Shown here: positions 31,246 through 38,389 of the stretch, piece after piece
Layout of the letters: every line of letters begins with the position of its first letter
Position numbering within the stretch: position 1 is the first letter of the stretch
Assembly: GCA_015207365.1 (NCBI GenBank)
Contig: JADEXA010000053.1
Location: 1-51,098 of the forward strand
Origin: Vacuolonema iberomarrocanum LEGE 07170
Lineage (GTDB): Bacteria; Cyanobacteriota; Cyanobacteriia; Elainellales; Elainellaceae
Length of the DNA stretch: 51,098 bases
Direction of reading: 5' to 3'
Program-made: the position numbers and the translations under genes
The notes under the pieces: generated by a model
Told to the model about the DNA's origin: nothing
Seen by the model: only the letters and a program-made list of their open reading frames with translations
Database searches by the model: none

Positions 31246-32579
31246 AGGCTAATTTCCTCTGGAATAAGATAGACGCGATCGCGCTGAGTCACGCTTCCTT
31301 TTTTGATCAATGAACGCAGGGCATCTACGGCCTGGAAGCGGTTGATGCTGAGTGCCGATTCAATTTCCGAAAGCCTTGCGCCGCGCAGCTCTTTGATGTA
31401 ATCAAAGATTTCGGCTTCGAGCTTTTCGGTGTTTCGAGTTTTAGGCGTTGGCGGTTCGGGTTTAGGTTCAGGTACGGGCGTAGGCTCAGGTGCGGATGCA
31501 GGCTCTGGCTCAGGTACAACCGCTGTAGGGGGGACCACCACCGCTACCATTTCTTCCGGTGGGCTGATGGATTCAGCGACAACGGGCGATTCAACAGACA
31601 GCTCAACCTCTGGCTCTTGTTCCGGTTCAGCGACGACGACAGGGGTAGGAGCTGGCGTTGCTTCAGGGGTTGGCTGAGGTTTTGCGGCGACTGGAGTAAC
31701 CGGAGTACTCCGAGGCGGCTTTCCCGGCGTTACCTGCTTCGAGAGCGAAGGAGCACGACGGCGGGCGGCGGGTGCTGGAGCAGGCGTTTTGACAGACGCG
31801 GCTTTGCGGATCGGCTGGGGTGGCTCTGGTGGCGGCTCAACTTCGCCATCGCCCCACACCAGGTTGTGCAAGTTGGTACGATAGTCCTTGAGGTAGGCAC
31901 GAAAATCGGCCAGTTCTGCCATCAAGGTTTCCATGTCAGCTTCCCGATTGGCGCGGTTCTGCTGGAGCATTTGCCACAACTGCTCGGCGCGATCGCCCCG
32001 CAGCTCTTCCAGCTCAGTCAGATAGATCTGCACATCGTCCCGGAGCGCCTCTGCATAGGCTGCCAGGTCTTGCAACAATTGCTCTTGCTCAGCGAGCCGC
32101 TTGACGTTGTAGTCGCTCAACAGTTCTTGGGTATCCGCTTGCAAAATTTGCACTTCAAGCTGAATTTCTTGCATCCGGCGTTGCAGAGCGAGACGGAGAT
32201 CCGCAACCGATGTGCTGAGTTCGGTGTGGAACCGTTCGAGCCCTTGGAATAACTCCTGAGCCATGAGCGATCGCTCAGCAGCGGTTAGCGAGAGAAATTG
32301 GCTAACTTCTTCCTGCAAAGCAACTTTATGTGCCTGCAATGCCTCAGCCACAGCTTTCGCATTCACCAACCGTTGCTCATAGGCTTGGGCAAGAAACTGT
32401 TGCGTATCTTGTTGGAGCGCCTGTTGAAATGCGCTCAATTCTTCGCGCATCAGCGTAGACATAACTTGCCGATTTTGTTGCAAGGCATCCAGCGTTTCGC
32501 GTACTTCGTGCTGACGCTGTTCAACTTCGACTTGTCGCTGACGCCTTTGCTCTTTCCACTGTTCTTTCAGAGCCGCCAC
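31242..32579 (-). CDS. gvpC: GvpC-like gas vesicle protein with C-terminal winged-helix-like domain
   Basis: 445 residues. The first ~245 are continuous helix with about 33-residue periodicity and GvpC-style phrases (LSAFQQALQQDTQQFLAQ, VSQFLSLTAAERSLMAQELF, GLERFHTELSTSVADL), consistent with a protein that wraps and stiffens the vesicle outer surface. Residues about 246-375 are a Pro/Val/Glu/Ala linker (PEPEPASAPEPTPVPEPKPE). The last ~65 form a winged-helix-like domain (AEIFDYIKELRGARLSEIES, INRFQAVDALRSLIKKGSV, RDRVYLIPEE). Classical cyanobacterial GvpC is about 160-200 residues without linker or such a domain, so this is a long, fused variant. GTG start with GGAGGT 8 nt upstream. Confidence 0.8.
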   Translation of the reverse strand: MAALKEQWKEQRRQRQVEVEQRQHEVRETLDALQQNRQVMSTLMREELSAFQQALQQDTQQFLAQAYEQRLVNAKAVAEALQAHKVALQEEVSQFLSLTAAERSLMAQELFQGLERFHTELSTSVADLRLALQRRMQEIQLEVQILQADTQELLSDYNVKRLAEQEQLLQDLAAYAEALRDDVQIYLTELEELRGDRAEQLWQMLQQNRANREADMETLMAELADFRAYLKDYRTNLHNLVWGDGEVEPPPEPPQPIRKAASVKTPAPAPAARRRAPSLSKQVTPGKPPRSTPVTPVAAKPQPTPEATPAPTPVVVAEPEQEPEVELSVESPVVAESISPPEEMVAVVVPPTAVVPEPEPASAPEPTPVPEPKPEPPTPKTRNTEKLEAEIFDYIKELRGARLSEIESALSINRFQAVDALRSLIKKGSVTQRDRVYLIPEEISL

Positions 32580-32882
32580 GGGAACCTACCTCCAGCAAGG
32601 ATAACTAAATACTTGACCACACGTGAGTCGCGGGGATTTTTGCTGCAAAGCTGCTGTCTAACTCTTTGTCGAAAATGACGAAAGCGTCTCTATCGTCATT
32701 CCAAGCAGAACGGCATGACGTCAATGCCAATGCCCTGCTTGCCTCAGCAACAGGTCAGAACAAGAATGCCCCGTTGCCATCATGCAAATGAATTGAATTT
32801 TGAAATGGCGTACACCACCTTACCTTTGACAACTCTCATCAAGTAGTTGACGAGACGGAAAGCGAGCTGCCAGAAGAGAGAA

Positions 32883-32911
32883 GGCTGAAGAGCAGACATA
32901 ACTCCTCAGCC
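32883..32911 (-). terminator. Hairpin between gvpA and gvpC (likely attenuator)
   Basis: Read on the reverse strand, GGCTGAGGAG pairs with CTCTTCAGCC (10 bp including one G-T) around a 9-nt loop, starting 10 nt after the gvpA stop and followed by TTCTCTCTTCT. Cyanobacterial gvp operons often carry a partial terminator here that leaves gvpA mRNA in excess. The remaining spacer up to gvpC (32580-32882) shows no gene. Confidence 0.6.
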
Positions 32912-32921
32912 CTCCAGGAAC

Positions 32922-33140
32922 CTATGCAGAGGGCACTGCTGCCTGAGCGGTCAGACCAACAGCTTCTGCATACTTCAAATAGGTTTCGACAGAAGCGATA
33001 ACGATGCGAGCTTCAACGGCTAGCAACTCGATACCAACCAGAGAAACACGAACCCATGCATCGACCACAACGCCTTTGTCGAGGATGCGATCAACAACTT
33101 CAGCCAAGCTAGAAGAGGAGTTTACTTTTTCAACAGCCAT
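32922..33140 (-). CDS. gvpA: Gas vesicle structural protein GvpA
   Basis: 72-residue major shell protein of gas vesicles, self-assembling into ribs of the hollow gas-permeable shell. The sequence SLAEVVDRILDKGVVVDAWVRVSLVGIELLAVEARIVIASVETYLKYAEAVGL is the near-invariant GvpA core. The reading frame is open 33 codons further upstream, but the ATG at 33140 (MAVEKVNSSSS) is the universal family start and has AGGTGG 7 nt before it. A single gvpA copy is present. It is the first gene of the reverse-strand operon and the upstream AT-rich region should contain its promoter. Confidence 0.98.
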   Translation of the reverse strand: MAVEKVNSSSSLAEVVDRILDKGVVVDAWVRVSLVGIELLAVEARIVIASVETYLKYAEAVGLTAQAAVPSA

Positions 33141-33964
33141 GTGTTTACCACCTAAAAACTGAATACTTGTGGGCAATGAACAGACTCCCGTAGAGCCGAT
33201 ACAGCCAGAAATGATCCAAAGCAGAACCCACCCAACCACAGATCAGCCGTTGCATAGCTAGGCTCCTGTGGAGTGCTTGAGATGCGCCAATGCAAAACAG
33301 ATACATTTGGGCAACAGACCAAACAAGATCGAGGCTTTGCGTACTGTATCGATGGATAAAACCCTCAAATTGAGGATGCTAGGACTTACTAGCAAATATC
33401 CGATGTGGGAGACGAATCTATCTTTCCCAAAATTTGGGTAGATGTAACAACAACTCTCAAAAAGTGCAAAACTTCATAGAAGCTATTCGTACTTTTTTGG
33501 AGAGCCTTCATAGCTGTTCAATGCTGTAAGAAATGAATCAGGAAGGTGATTTCTAACACTTAATATAAAAATATGAATTCTGTCTACATTCCTTTTAATG
33601 CAAGCTTTTGATGAATTTCTTCTAACTTATATAGCTATAGAAAACCATTTTTCTAGAGTCAAAAGGAATATCCGGAACGTTTTCTTAAAGTTAGCATATG
33701 AAATAGAGAAGTTTAAGCAAAAACCGTAGAATTACTGAGTTTATATCCATAAAGCTTTGTGCAGCGAAATACGTCTCAATCTTCAAGAACATTTGTTTTG
33801 TCCATCAAGCTCTGTTGATTAAGACGCAAGTTCTGGCGTGTAACTTAGGGCAAGAATGGCAAAATCCAGGGATTGCTCAGTTGAGAGTAGAAATTTTGGT
33901 TGTACCTGAAGGTCGCGATCGCCCTCCCATTGCCATCCAGCCGCTTGGAATCGAATCATCGTTA
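33141..33964. other. AT-rich leader and promoter region upstream of gvpA
   Basis: 824 bp with no supported gene, notably AT-rich from about 33440 to 33780 compared with the GC-rich surroundings. It should contain the gvpA promoter and 5' leader, but I cannot place -35/-10 boxes with confidence. A 94-codon reverse frame at 33819-34103 is an out-of-frame shadow overlapping the DUF1818 gene. Confidence 0.5.
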
Positions 33965-34327
33965 CTAAAACACGTGTAAGGTTTGAATCGCTTGTAGCAA
34001 GGGTGGAACCGCAGCGGCTGCCCAGGCACCTTCGCAGCGGCGATCGCCTAACACCATTACCCGTAACTCGTAGGACTGGGGAAATCCATCTCCTTCGAGC
34101 CAAAGGCGATCGCTTTCCACCTCACAGGCAATTTGCTCCTCATCCATCAGTTCAGATGCCATCTGCTGCATGGTGTCTGCTAGCTCCAGCGCCAATCGAC
34201 AAAAATCATTCAACTCTGCTTCCGTCAGCTCAATGGCCCACCCATCAGCCCCAATCAAGCCTTTATAGACGGAGGCACTGGCATCCCATCCAATCCGCCA
34301 GCCTGCGCCTGTTTTTAGTTGTCGCAT
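33965..34327 (-). CDS. DUF1818 family protein
   Basis: 120-residue cyanobacterial protein of unknown function. KTGAGWRIGWDASASVYKGLIGADGWAIELTEAELNDFCRLALELADTM and the later VMVLGDRRCEGAWAAAAVPPLLQAIQTLHVF match the family pattern, in which GWRxGWD and RRCEGAW are the most constant pieces. Soluble, no membrane segment; predicted alpha/beta. The start is chosen at the ATG at 34327 (MRQLKTGAGW); an ATG at 34342 would add MTEPT. Neither has a strong ribosome-binding site. Same strand as the gvp operon but separated from it by more than 800 bp, so not obviously part of it. Confidence 0.88.
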   Translation of the reverse strand: MRQLKTGAGWRIGWDASASVYKGLIGADGWAIELTEAELNDFCRLALELADTMQQMASELMDEEQIACEVESDRLWLEGDGFPQSYELRVMVLGDRRCEGAWAAAAVPPLLQAIQTLHVF

Positions 34328-34431
34328 GGTGGGTTCTGTCATTTCGCCACAACTTTGACCCTGCCTGAGTATGGTTCCAGAATCACATCGTCCGTGCAAG
34401 TTCTATCAATTCTGATGAAAACCAAAACCCA

Positions 34432-34476
34432 ATCATTTCTTGAAACACTTTCAGTGAGAGAGTTTCAAGAAATGAT
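34432..34476. repeat. Large hairpin next to DUF1818
   Basis: Perfect 15-bp arms ATCATTTCTTGAAAC (34432-34446) and GTTTCAAGAAATGAT (34462-34476). A short inner stem CACT/AGTG with loop TTC extends the left arm, leaving a bulge on the right. A 105-codon forward frame runs through it, so that frame is judged not coding. The hairpin lies 330 bp from the DnaA box cluster. Confidence 0.75.
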
Positions 34477-34805
34477 CGAGAGTAGGTTCTTCGCGAATTG
34501 GTGTGACTTCCCGGAAACTGGCCTGCTCAGCATGGCGATCGCTTCATCCGTATTGTTTCTTGCCTTGCGTAAATATATGTTCGTGGTTATACGCAAGACA
34601 AAGCCTGGTTCAACTTGCATTCAAGATAGGAGTTGAGGATCAATGCTGCGACTAACGGAATAAAGGGTATCGTTGCGAACCACGAAAATTCCATAGTCTA
34701 AGACCATACAATGGCGAGATTCATGCGCCTGATTGCGGTGTCAATTGCTTTATTCGCTCTCATCCAGACTTAAAGGGTTTGTTTAAAGACGCAAAGCACT
34801 TGTGC

Positions 34806-34860
34806 TGTGGAAAACCTTGTGGAAAACCCTGGCCTAGGCTGTGGAAAACATTGTGGAGAA
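34806..34860 (+). other. Cluster of DnaA boxes, candidate replication origin or DnaA-binding locus
   Basis: TGTGGAAAA occurs at 34806-34814, 34818-34826 and 34840-34848, and TGTGGAGAA at 34852-34860, all in the same orientation; starts are spaced 12, 22 and 12 bp, close to one and two helical turns. The reverse complement, TTTTCCACA, is the cyanobacterial DnaA box as I know it. A weaker CGCTGGAAAA follows at 34872-34881. The cluster lies in a gene-free stretch between DUF1818 and an rRNA methyltransferase gene. No dnaA or dnaN is in the window, so oriC status is not proven. Confidence 0.55.
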
Positions 34861-35414
34861 CAGGACTTGTGCGCTGGAAAACCCATTGCTAGGGGAATTT
34901 TGCAATGAAAATTCCTGATTTTTGTCTCCTCAGGGGTTTTTCGTAGTCCCTCAGTGAACCTCAAGAATACAGAGCAATAGCTATCCTAATTTCTATAAAG
35001 TTCCGATAAAGATTTGAGAGGAGCCTACTGGTATATACGACTAGCTCTTATGATGGCGAGTAGTAAGGGTGCGGTATTTACTGAGATTTTGAAGTACTCA
35101 CCCAAGTACTTTGTCAAGCGCTGTAACACTAGAGGTAAGGCTCATGGCTGCTCTATCTGCTTGGATTGTTGTTTTCTTTTCGCTTTGGGCTTGGTCAAAG
35201 CTTAGTGCCGAGATTCACTAGAGCCTGCGATTCATCGGGCTTATTGTAATTCATCGGACTTCTACAGTGGTTTGCTTATCCGAGTCCATCTTTAAGCATT
35301 TACGGTAGTGCATCTTTCCGTGTTTCAGGTTCAAGAGTTGTCTTACAGGGTTAGCCATTGTGCTAGTCCTGTTTCTTTTTTAAAGGATGGGCGATCGCCT
35401 GCACTGCACAGTTT
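34861..35414. other. Gene-free stretch right of the DnaA boxes
   Basis: 554 bp with only short open frames (one 63-codon forward frame, Cys-rich, without a ribosome-binding match). A moderately AT-rich segment lies at about 34965-35015 and could serve as an unwinding element if the boxes are an origin. No tRNA or recognisable RNA structure found by eye. Confidence 0.4.
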
Positions 35415-36368
35415 TTATACAGTAATTACTCGTCGCTGAGTAAAGAAGCTTTCTGGGATGGGATGGCGATCGCCTTCCACTCGTTTCTGTAGCAGTACTG
35501 TAAAAGAACCCGCCCCTAGCCCTTCTTGAGGAAACATGCGGTAACAAGGATGCTCCGTCAGGTGGGATTGGTATGGTATCAAGTGCGGCACTACGACCGG
35601 AGAAAATTGCGGAAACCGTTCCAAAAACCAGTTCAGCACCCCTTCATTCTCTTCACTGGAGTAGGTGCAGGTCATGTATAGCAGGTAGCCCTGGGGGGCA
35701 ACCAGACTGGCTGAGTTGGCCAGGATGCGCTTTTGGCGGTTTGCATTTTTGTTGATGGAAACCGGGTGGAAGCAACCAGGGGCTTTTTCCCCTTTGGCTA
35801 GAACGGATTGGCAGGTGCAGGGGGCATCCACCAATACGAGGTCAGCAACATCGGGAATCTCTGCGGCCAAGGGTTTGGAGTCGGCACTGATGACGTAACT
35901 GGGACGGATGTTGCAGCGCCGCAGGTTATGAACCAGTGCACCAATACGCTTGCTAGTGACTTCGTTTGCAATCAAGCAGTCCGGTTGGAAGGTTCGCCAC
36001 GCGAAGACGCTTTTGCCACCGGGGGAGGCGCACATATCAAACAGCGTACGAACGGGGGTGGCGATCGCCTGCATGGCGGATGCGGCGAAGACGGAGGAGA
36101 AGTCCAGACAATAGAAATGACCATCCTGGTGCAGGGGATGTTGCCCAATTTTGTCGGGGGTTTCGAGGCGATCAACAAAAGAAGGTTGCCAGGAAACGGG
36201 TGGGGCGATCGCAAAAGGCATTGTTTCTGGGCGGGGGTGACACCAAAGGATGCAGGAGGGGTAATCGTGGGGCTGTGTCAGAGCTTCAACAAATTCTGCC
36301 TGCCGAGTTTCATCGGCGGTGAACAAGCGACGGCTGAGTTTGAGGAGGAGGTTAGAGGGAGTGGCCAC
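35415..36368 (-). CDS. RsmB/NOP-family RNA cytosine-5 methyltransferase
   Basis: SAM-dependent enzyme that methylates cytosine C5 in rRNA or tRNA. Motif I is LFDMCASPGGKSVFAW, motif IV is LVLVDAPCTCQS with the first catalytic Cys (PC), and motif VI is YMTCTYSSEENEGV with the nucleophilic Cys (TC). The C-terminal CYRMFPQEGLGAGSFTVLLQK is typical. The frame is open to 36491, but the first ~40 residues there translate an ATCTGCG-type repeat (LRLSALICVPSS), so I place the start at a GTG at 36368 (VATPSNLLLKLSRRLF), which matches the usual N-terminus; an ATG further in is too late. The exact target RNA is unknown. Confidence 0.85.
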   Translation of the reverse strand: MATPSNLLLKLSRRLFTADETRQAEFVEALTQPHDYPSCILWCHPRPETMPFAIAPPVSWQPSFVDRLETPDKIGQHPLHQDGHFYCLDFSSVFAASAMQAIATPVRTLFDMCASPGGKSVFAWRTFQPDCLIANEVTSKRIGALVHNLRRCNIRPSYVISADSKPLAAEIPDVADLVLVDAPCTCQSVLAKGEKAPGCFHPVSINKNANRQKRILANSASLVAPQGYLLYMTCTYSSEENEGVLNWFLERFPQFSPVVVPHLIPYQSHLTEHPCYRMFPQEGLGAGSFTVLLQKRVEGDRHPIPESFFTQRRVITV

Positions 36369-36517
36369 GGGAATGGAAAGAATATAAATCAGAGAAGAGG
36401 GAACGCAGATCAACGCGGATAGCCGCAGATAGGAGGATTTAGATGGTTTTGGTGCGCCAAGGCATGGAAGTCGGGCGCGGCTAAAATCCAAAATTGTTTG
36501 ACTGGGCTCACGACGAT

Positions 36518-36915
36518 ATCTAAAATCTAAAATTCATGCTTGGGGTTGCAGGCGATCGCACCAGCTTTGATTATCGGCGAGGGCGAGGTAAATGCCTTTG
36601 TAGTAGTGGTCACGCAGGCGGAGGTTGAGGATCTGCCAGGGTGGGGTGGCATACCAAAATTCTCGGCCTCGCTCGGTGTAGTAGGTTCCGGCTTTGATCA
36701 CGCCGGGAAAAAAGGTGCCGGGGGCACGAATCTCGCGCCAGGAGGTGTCGGGGCGATCGCACGATACCGCAATAATTTGCTCTAGGGGAACCTGAATCGC
36801 AGAGCCAATGTGGCAAGCCCAGAGGCGCTCTTGCCAGTCTAGGTCAATGGTGAGGTGAGTCGAGGTCAGAGTGAGTTGCATAGTTGTATTAAGTTTTGGA
36901 TTTTAGATTTTAGAT
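36518..36915. repeat. Inverted 16-bp AT-rich repeats flanking a small gene
   Basis: ATCTAAAATCTAAAAT at 36518-36533 is repeated in inverted orientation at 36900-36915 (ATTTTAGATTTTAGAT). The two arms abut the stop and start sides of the single gene between them. The same heptamer string recurs imperfectly at 36482-36493 and 36919-36928. Such strings are common in cyanobacterial spacers, so the bracketing could be chance. Confidence 0.6.
36534..36881 (-). CDS. Small conserved PH-like protein, unrecognised function
   Basis: 115 residues, soluble, with alternating strands and a conserved run SWREIRAPGTFFPGVIKAGTYYTERGREFWYATPP followed by LNLRLRDHYYKGIYLALAD. That run recurs, as I recall, in a widespread family of small bacterial proteins predicted to have a PH-like beta-barrel; I do not know its name or role. 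The start MQLTLTSTHLTIDLDW at 36881 is sensible for that fold. It is framed by inverted AT-rich repeats, stands between the RNA methyltransferase and mnmH, and shares their strand. No catalytic motif. Confidence 0.72.
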   Translation of the reverse strand: MQLTLTSTHLTIDLDWQERLWACHIGSAIQVPLEQIIAVSCDRPDTSWREIRAPGTFFPGVIKAGTYYTERGREFWYATPPWQILNLRLRDHYYKGIYLALADNQSWCDRLQPQA

Positions 36916-36954
36916 TTCGGATTTTAGATTAGAACTCAGCTGTCAGAGGAATAT

Positions 36955-37065
36955 TAACCACCAAGACACGAAGACACAAAGGTAAGCATTCAAACCTATC
37001 TGTATCGATCTGCGGCCATCTGCGTTTATCTACGTTTATCTGCGTCCATCTAAGTTTCCTGACTC
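36955..37065. repeat. Mixed short repeats upstream of mnmH stop
   Basis: ACCACCAAGACACGAAGAC at about 36958, a relative of the GxxExxY cassette arms, followed by a string of ATCTGCGTTTATCTACGTT type units to 37060. No gene. The same unit types occur at 3780-3815 after livH. Confidence 0.65.
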
Positions 37066-37073
37066 CTGCCCTG

Positions 37074-38096
37074 CTATGAAAAGAACGGGTCGGCTTTGGC
37101 GATCAGTTGTCTGGCGCTTTCGGTGTGCGTGAGTCCGGTGGCATCAATCGGGATGCGGGGGACGGTGCGGCGCTGTAGGTCGTATTGGTAGGTTTTGTCG
37201 TAGTAGTAGAGCAAGTGATCGAAGGCGGCATGGAACTGGTGTGCTTGGAGGAGGGCGATCGCCTCTTGGGTGCGCTGCCCCCCCAGCCGTTTGCGGATGC
37301 GCTCCGTTGCGGTGATGAGGTCGGTAAGAGGAGCTTGGCCATAGAGGGCGACCAACAAATCCAGGCGCTCGACCTTGGGGCGCAGGATTTCGAAGATGGG
37401 GGCTGTTTCCATTTGTAGAAACAAGGCATTGGGGACGCGACACTGCCCGATGCTTTTGCTTTCGGCCTCGATCCACACTCGTTTTTTGGGATTGAGTGCA
37501 GCGAGCTCCGTCGCCAACATATTCTCAAACTGCTCATTGGTTGGTTGGGGGGGCAGCATCAATCGGCCAAAACTGCTGCCCCGGTGGTTTGCCAGCCCTT
37601 CCAGGTCAACAACCTGTTCGCCTTGGGCGGCGAGGGCATGCAGGATGTCGGTTTTTCCCGTACCGGTCATGCCGCCGAGAATGGCGATCGCCCGTTCCTG
37701 TTCAAAGGTTGCTAAGACCCAGCGACGAAAGGCTTTGTACCCGCCCGTTAGGGTGGTGACCTGAAAACCAGCCATCTCCAACACCCAGGCAATGGCTCCA
37801 CTCCGCATACCGCCGCGCCAGCAATGGACGCGCACTTGGCGTCCGGGGGCGATCGCCTTTGCTTTTTGGATAAAGTCGGCAAATTTGGGGCCAGCGATCG
37901 CAAAGCCCAGTTCGACAGCTGCATCGCGCCCCTGTTGCTTGTAGCAGGTTCCTACTTGCGCTCGCTCGTCGTCGGAGAATAGTGGGAAGGAGAGTGCCCC
38001 TGGAATCTGCCCCTGGTCAAACTCTGCCGGACTCCGCACATCCAGTATCGGTAATGGACATGTCAGAAATTCGGCAATGGGCAGGACGGTGGGCAT
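37074..38096 (-). CDS. mnmH: tRNA 2-selenouridine/geranyl-2-thiouridine synthase MnmH
   Basis: 340 residues in two domains. The N-terminal rhodanese domain holds the catalytic Cys92 in VHCWRGGMRSG; the C-terminal half has a P-loop (GGMTGTGKTD, 141-150). The enzyme converts 2-thiouridine at wobble position 34 of some tRNAs to 2-selenouridine through a geranylated intermediate, using selenophosphate. NHRGSSFGRL, after the P-loop, and WIEAESKSIGQCRVPNALF are family marks. selD is not in the window. Start at 38096 (MPTVLPIAEFL) fits; 15-bp tandem repeats lie just upstream in the divergent promoter region with ccdA. Confidence 0.93.
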   Translation of the reverse strand: MPTVLPIAEFLTCPLPILDVRSPAEFDQGQIPGALSFPLFSDDERAQVGTCYKQQGRDAAVELGFAIAGPKFADFIQKAKAIAPGRQVRVHCWRGGMRSGAIAWVLEMAGFQVTTLTGGYKAFRRWVLATFEQERAIAILGGMTGTGKTDILHALAAQGEQVVDLEGLANHRGSSFGRLMLPPQPTNEQFENMLATELAALNPKKRVWIEAESKSIGQCRVPNALFLQMETAPIFEILRPKVERLDLLVALYGQAPLTDLITATERIRKRLGGQRTQEAIALLQAHQFHAAFDHLLYYYDKTYQYDLQRRTVPRIPIDATGLTHTESARQLIAKADPFFS

Positions 38097-38103
38097 GACA
38101 GCT

Positions 38104-38148
38104 CGAACGGCAATAGGGCGAACGGCAACAGGGCGAACAGGAATAGGG
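38104..38148 (+). repeat. Three tandem 15-bp repeats in the mnmH/ccdA divergent region
   Basis: CGAACGGCAATAGGG (38104-38118), CGAACGGCAACAGGG (38119-38133) and CGAACAGGAATAGGG (38134-38148), differing at one to three positions. They begin 8 bp upstream of the mnmH start codon, so they lie within its leader or promoter. Copy number may vary between strains. Confidence 0.85.
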
Positions 38149-38389
38149 CGCAGAAAAGTATTATCTACCGCAATGGTAATAGACGGACGCGCAAGGCAGA
38201 GGCGATCGCCGACCTGTCCGGAGTCGCAAAAGCCAAGGCTGATTTTGTCAAAATCATTCCCTCAATCAGCAATGCCTTTGCCCCTGTCGGGATCGGGGTT
38301 CGATAGAATGCAAGAGGGCGTCTACAGGGCGAGTGACAGGGCGAAATCGGTAGAGTCTCTTACAGCATGGCAGTTGATCTAGGGAAAGA

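Noticed and set aside
34319..34636. 105-codon forward frame (or 73 codons from 34415)
   Set aside because: It runs through the 15-bp hairpin at 34432-34476 and has no ribosome-binding site; judged not coding.
34770..35205. Short frames around the DnaA box cluster (64 codons reverse, 63 codons forward)
   Set aside because: No conserved features; the reverse one merely translates the DnaA box repeats.
36369..36491. N-terminal extension of the RsmB-type methyltransferase to 36491
   Set aside because: The extra residues (LRLSALICVPSS) translate an ATCTGCG-type intergenic repeat, not protein-like sequence.
38077..38382. 101-codon forward frame between mnmH and ccdA
   Set aside because: Starts inside mnmH and its RTAIGRTATGRTGIGR part is the translation of the 15-bp tandem repeats.
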